Source of the DNA: Odontocerum albicorne
Lineage: Eukaryota > Arthropoda > Insecta > Trichoptera > Odontoceridae
NCBI GenBank assembly: GCA_949825065.1
Contig: OX463841.1
Coordinates: 24,502,916 to 24,566,915, forward strand
Reading direction: 5' to 3'
DNA length: 64,000 nt
The notes beneath the pieces are model-generated. The model was given only the letters and a program-made list of their open reading frames with translations, ran no database searches and had not been told where the DNA came from. Both the position numbers and the translations under genes were made by a program. Shown here in pieces: positions 61,686 through 64,000 of the stretch (position 1 is its first letter; every line of letters starts with the position of its first letter).

Positions 61686-62125
61686 GATATTTTCATAATA
61701 TTATTAGTTTAAAAAATATTCTAAATAATATTTTTTACAACTTAAAATAAATTGAAAGATAAAATATGAGTATTATGAAAATATTGCTTAAATTTTGAGA
61801 TCTTTTATAATTCTTTCCCAGCTGATTAAAGGCCTAAAATACTTTAGCAAAGCTTCTAGTAATTATATTTTTTATTTGTAAGTTTTAGTTTGCTGTTGCT
61901 GGCTAATATAAAAAAAAACTTTCTTATTAATTTCTCATTTTCACTTAAGTAAGGGGATATAGTGATTTGTGTTGTAATCAACGATGCTATTGAAATTGTC
62001 GCCCTCATTGACGTAGGGGCATTTTATTATAAAAAAACAAGATACTTAGCCCTTTTTATAGTGCAAACATAAAACTAAACAAACTTGTCAAATGCCTTGA
62101 GGTGGTTATACAATATTTAATAAGG
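61686..62125. other. AT-rich DNA, no gene seen
   Basis: No recognised content. Confidence 0.5.
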
Positions 62126-62126
62126 A

Positions 62127-62368
62127 TTTTCTCTGTTATCTCACTAATTATATTAATCCCCGTGTCACTTGTTTTATCTCCTATATCGAGGCTCTCTTCA
62201 TGCGTAATTGTTCTAGTTTGTTACGAGAGTAATTGTGTCATGTTTCATTGGAAATGCGTGTAGTCTATTGACCCATGGAAAAAATGGGGTGAAACCTTTG
62301 AGATCATTCCGCTTAAAAAGAGTCTCGAGGTAGAAACACGTGCCGCGAGATTAAGGTTACAAGTGAAA
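62127..62368 (+). mobile_element. MITE-D copy 3, both ends present
   Basis: Left end atattaatccccgtgtcact and reverse complement of the right end (ccttaatctcgcggcacgtg) are imperfect terminal inverted repeats. Both lead into a gaggctc/gagtctc motif. About 240 bp long; the interior matches 21506-21832 and 22728-22905 only in part. Confidence 0.7.
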
Positions 62369-62519
62369 AAACAAAATTAACTATTATTAAATATTCTAAA
62401 TGGAGTTGCACAAATCTAAAACTGGAAACTTTGATATATTATTGTGCATTTGCTAGTTTATTTCCGGTAAAATTTGTTAAATCTAAATAATTTTGAAACC
62501 AATATAAATGATGTACTCG

Positions 62520-62965
62520 TAGCTGCAACGATCGAATGGGAAACGGCATATCGCTCGATTGTCGTCAGCATCCCTCCCTAGTGGAAATAAATAAGTGGTA
62601 CAGTAAATCGGGGTGATATCGCGTAAAATGAATGCAATCGTTAGCCCGGGCGGCCGTCAGTGCAGTGGTGGACAATCACCCAGCCAATAAATTACCGTTG
62701 CGCCTCGCGGTCCATTAAACTGCAAATCCAATATTCCAGATCTATCCACACTACCGACAGAGTTCACAATCCTGTGAACCTCGATTGGCAAATGCTCACC
62801 CCGAATAGAGGACTTCTCTTCGACGTTTGCCGGGGAAAATGGATTTTTGGAAATTTCGCTTTGCGTTAGGTACAAATAATTTTGCTCAATTCGCGATGTG
62901 TCGCGTTGGCGAAATCCGTGATGGAATTTAACAACCATTTGAAATGAATTCAATTCGGAATCGCT
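62520..62965. promoter_or_regulatory. Strong candidate conserved non-coding element
   Basis: A 440-base island of balanced, low-redundancy sequence with no repeat similarity. Words of regulatory type include caataaattac (62685-62695, homeodomain-like), catatcgctcgattg and tccattaaactgcaaat. Both strands have open frames (129 codons minus, 62657-63046; 69 plus), the longest ordinary frame in the window. The minus peptide (for example VNSVGSVDRSGILDLQFNGP) resembles nothing I know and runs out into AT-rich sequence. A coding exon cannot be excluded, but a non-coding regulatory element fits better. Confidence 0.4.
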
Positions 62966-63157
62966 CGAGAGTGAATTTGTTTTTTTTAACTCTGTGTTTA
63001 TGTAGGTGCCGTAATGTATAGTTACGTATGCGTATTTGAATAGCAAATTTAAGGCGAGTTTTTTTTAAACCATTGCAGCTTGAACCAAAATTTATATTTA
63101 AACTCATCAAGTGTAAAAAAATGTCATTTGTAATGTATAATATTACGCCTACGTTTT

Positions 63158-63345
63158 ATACAGTAAAGTCTAGTGAACTAATTGCAATGAAGCAATCACT
63201 TCAAATCAATTATAAAGCTGTTAAAGATGCGTTAAGTGGAAACTAGACTGAAAAACATTGTTTAATCTAGATTCTAATGAGAATCGAACCCGTACTCCTC
63301 GGGTCCCCTAGACGTCTTGCTAACTAGGACACAAGATTCGTATTT
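63158..63345 (-). mobile_element. SINE-A copy
   Basis: Tail (ttatacagtaaagtctagtg), middle (gaagcaatcacttcaaatca), B box (minus-strand gggttcgattctc) and head (cttgctaactaggacacaag) are all present. Confidence 0.85.
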
Positions 63346-63517
63346 AAATGTCATTTCAAACTTTATATTACAAGTGCCAAAAGTCTGGTGAATCGTAGAC
63401 TTACTATTTATTATTGGCATCGTGGATGTTTTTAGACATCAGATTTTTTAGAAACCAGAAATTATTAAGTGCTTATGAGCTTCTTTTAATAAAATGAAAA
63501 ACAATGCGTTCTTAAAA

Positions 63518-63602
63518 TGACGAACTTCATGACTTAATAGATAAAACATATGATGCAGCCCGGAGGTTACGAGTTTGATTCGAGTTGGTGGCCATTTTTT
63601 TT
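63518..63602 (+). mobile_element. SINE-A head fragment
   Basis: Head only: cgaacttcatgacttaatag then gcagcccggaggttacgagt and ttgattcgagttggtgg, ending in a T-rich run. The 64-codon frame starting inside it is by chance. Confidence 0.65.
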
Positions 63603-64000
63603 CTCAACTATCTCCAACATTTTATTATTCGCCTCTACAGCACATTTAATTTTCCTTGCACACATTTCTATCACCACGATTTTGGATTTCACTATATTCA
63701 TTCTAAGAAATTTCTCTTGGAATCTCGTATATCAACATACTTAATGTTACCAATATAAATCGAAAATACTCTCAAGTATTGAAATAATATCGCCTTAGTA
63801 AAATGAAGTCAGATAATCCCTACACACAGTATTTTACACTGGATTACCGAAACCACGTGTCGCCAGCCGGCACCCTCCTACCGCGCGGCACGTGTGCTAG
63901 TCTTGTGATACTCATACTACAAGTGCCCTACAGCTCTAATTGTTTGGGCCGAGATGGACTATTCAATGAGGCTGGTATGAGAAATTTCTCCTCCATACAC
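63603..64000. other. No gene seen; GC-richer patch near the end
   Basis: The part 63855-63905 (tcgccagccggcaccctcct, then ccgcgcggcacgtgtgctag) is GC-rich and contains CACGTG, an E-box-type site. The window ends before its extent can be judged. Confidence 0.4.

Overview
This is a gene-poor stretch of animal nuclear DNA, about 30% G+C by eye, with no complete protein-coding gene that I can defend. It most likely comes from an insect, and probably from a moth or butterfly. The reasons are the eukaryotic repeat content (tRNA-derived SINEs, LINE tails, mariner-type relics and MITEs) and a recurrent LINE 3' tail containing a ggggtaggcaga-type motif. That tail resembles sequence I know from lepidopteran genomes, but this is a recollection and was not searched. 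Nothing bacterial or organellar is present: no operons, no CRISPR, no rRNA. I find no intact tRNA gene.

Layout. 1-9,400: AT-rich DNA with SINE-A copies, two LINE-a tails and a 200-base assembly gap (8361-8560). 9,400-20,000: an internally deleted mariner (10881-11508), a 43-bp minisatellite, repeat family B, and MITE-C. 20,000-27,400: a GC-rich island, MITE-D copies, a palindromic MITE, a second Tc1/mariner-type relic and two weak exon candidates. 27,400-29,130: the most striking structure in the window. A 586-bp element with 90-bp perfect terminal inverted repeats lies next to a truncated opposite-strand copy, and the pair sits inside (TA)n DNA. Together they make a 494-bp inverted repeat with arms about 99% identical. 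29,100-39,400: SINEs, an exact 95-bp triplication, a four-fold repeated tRNA-like SINE head, a 30-bp-TIR MITE and a 550-bp A/T-only tract. 39,400-50,000: tails of a second LINE family, a conserved-looking island at 41.1-41.5 kb, nested repeats and a five-copy tandem array. 50,000-64,000: further SINEs, LINE-a remains, a six-copy 61-bp minisatellite built from two small stem-loops, and a regulatory-looking island at 62.5-63.0 kb.

How it fits together. Most recognisable sequence is dead or non-autonomous mobile DNA. One SINE family (SINE-A) accounts for more than 20 copies. Between these lie several islands of more balanced composition with homeodomain-type motifs. They would suit enhancers in an intergenic region or a very long intron, but that is inference. 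A separate, unexplained signal is the 8-mer TACTCGTA/TACGAGTA. I counted 33 exact occurrences, where base composition predicts roughly two.

Almost all short open reading frames here look like chance or the shadow of repeats. No undescribed multi-gene system is visible.
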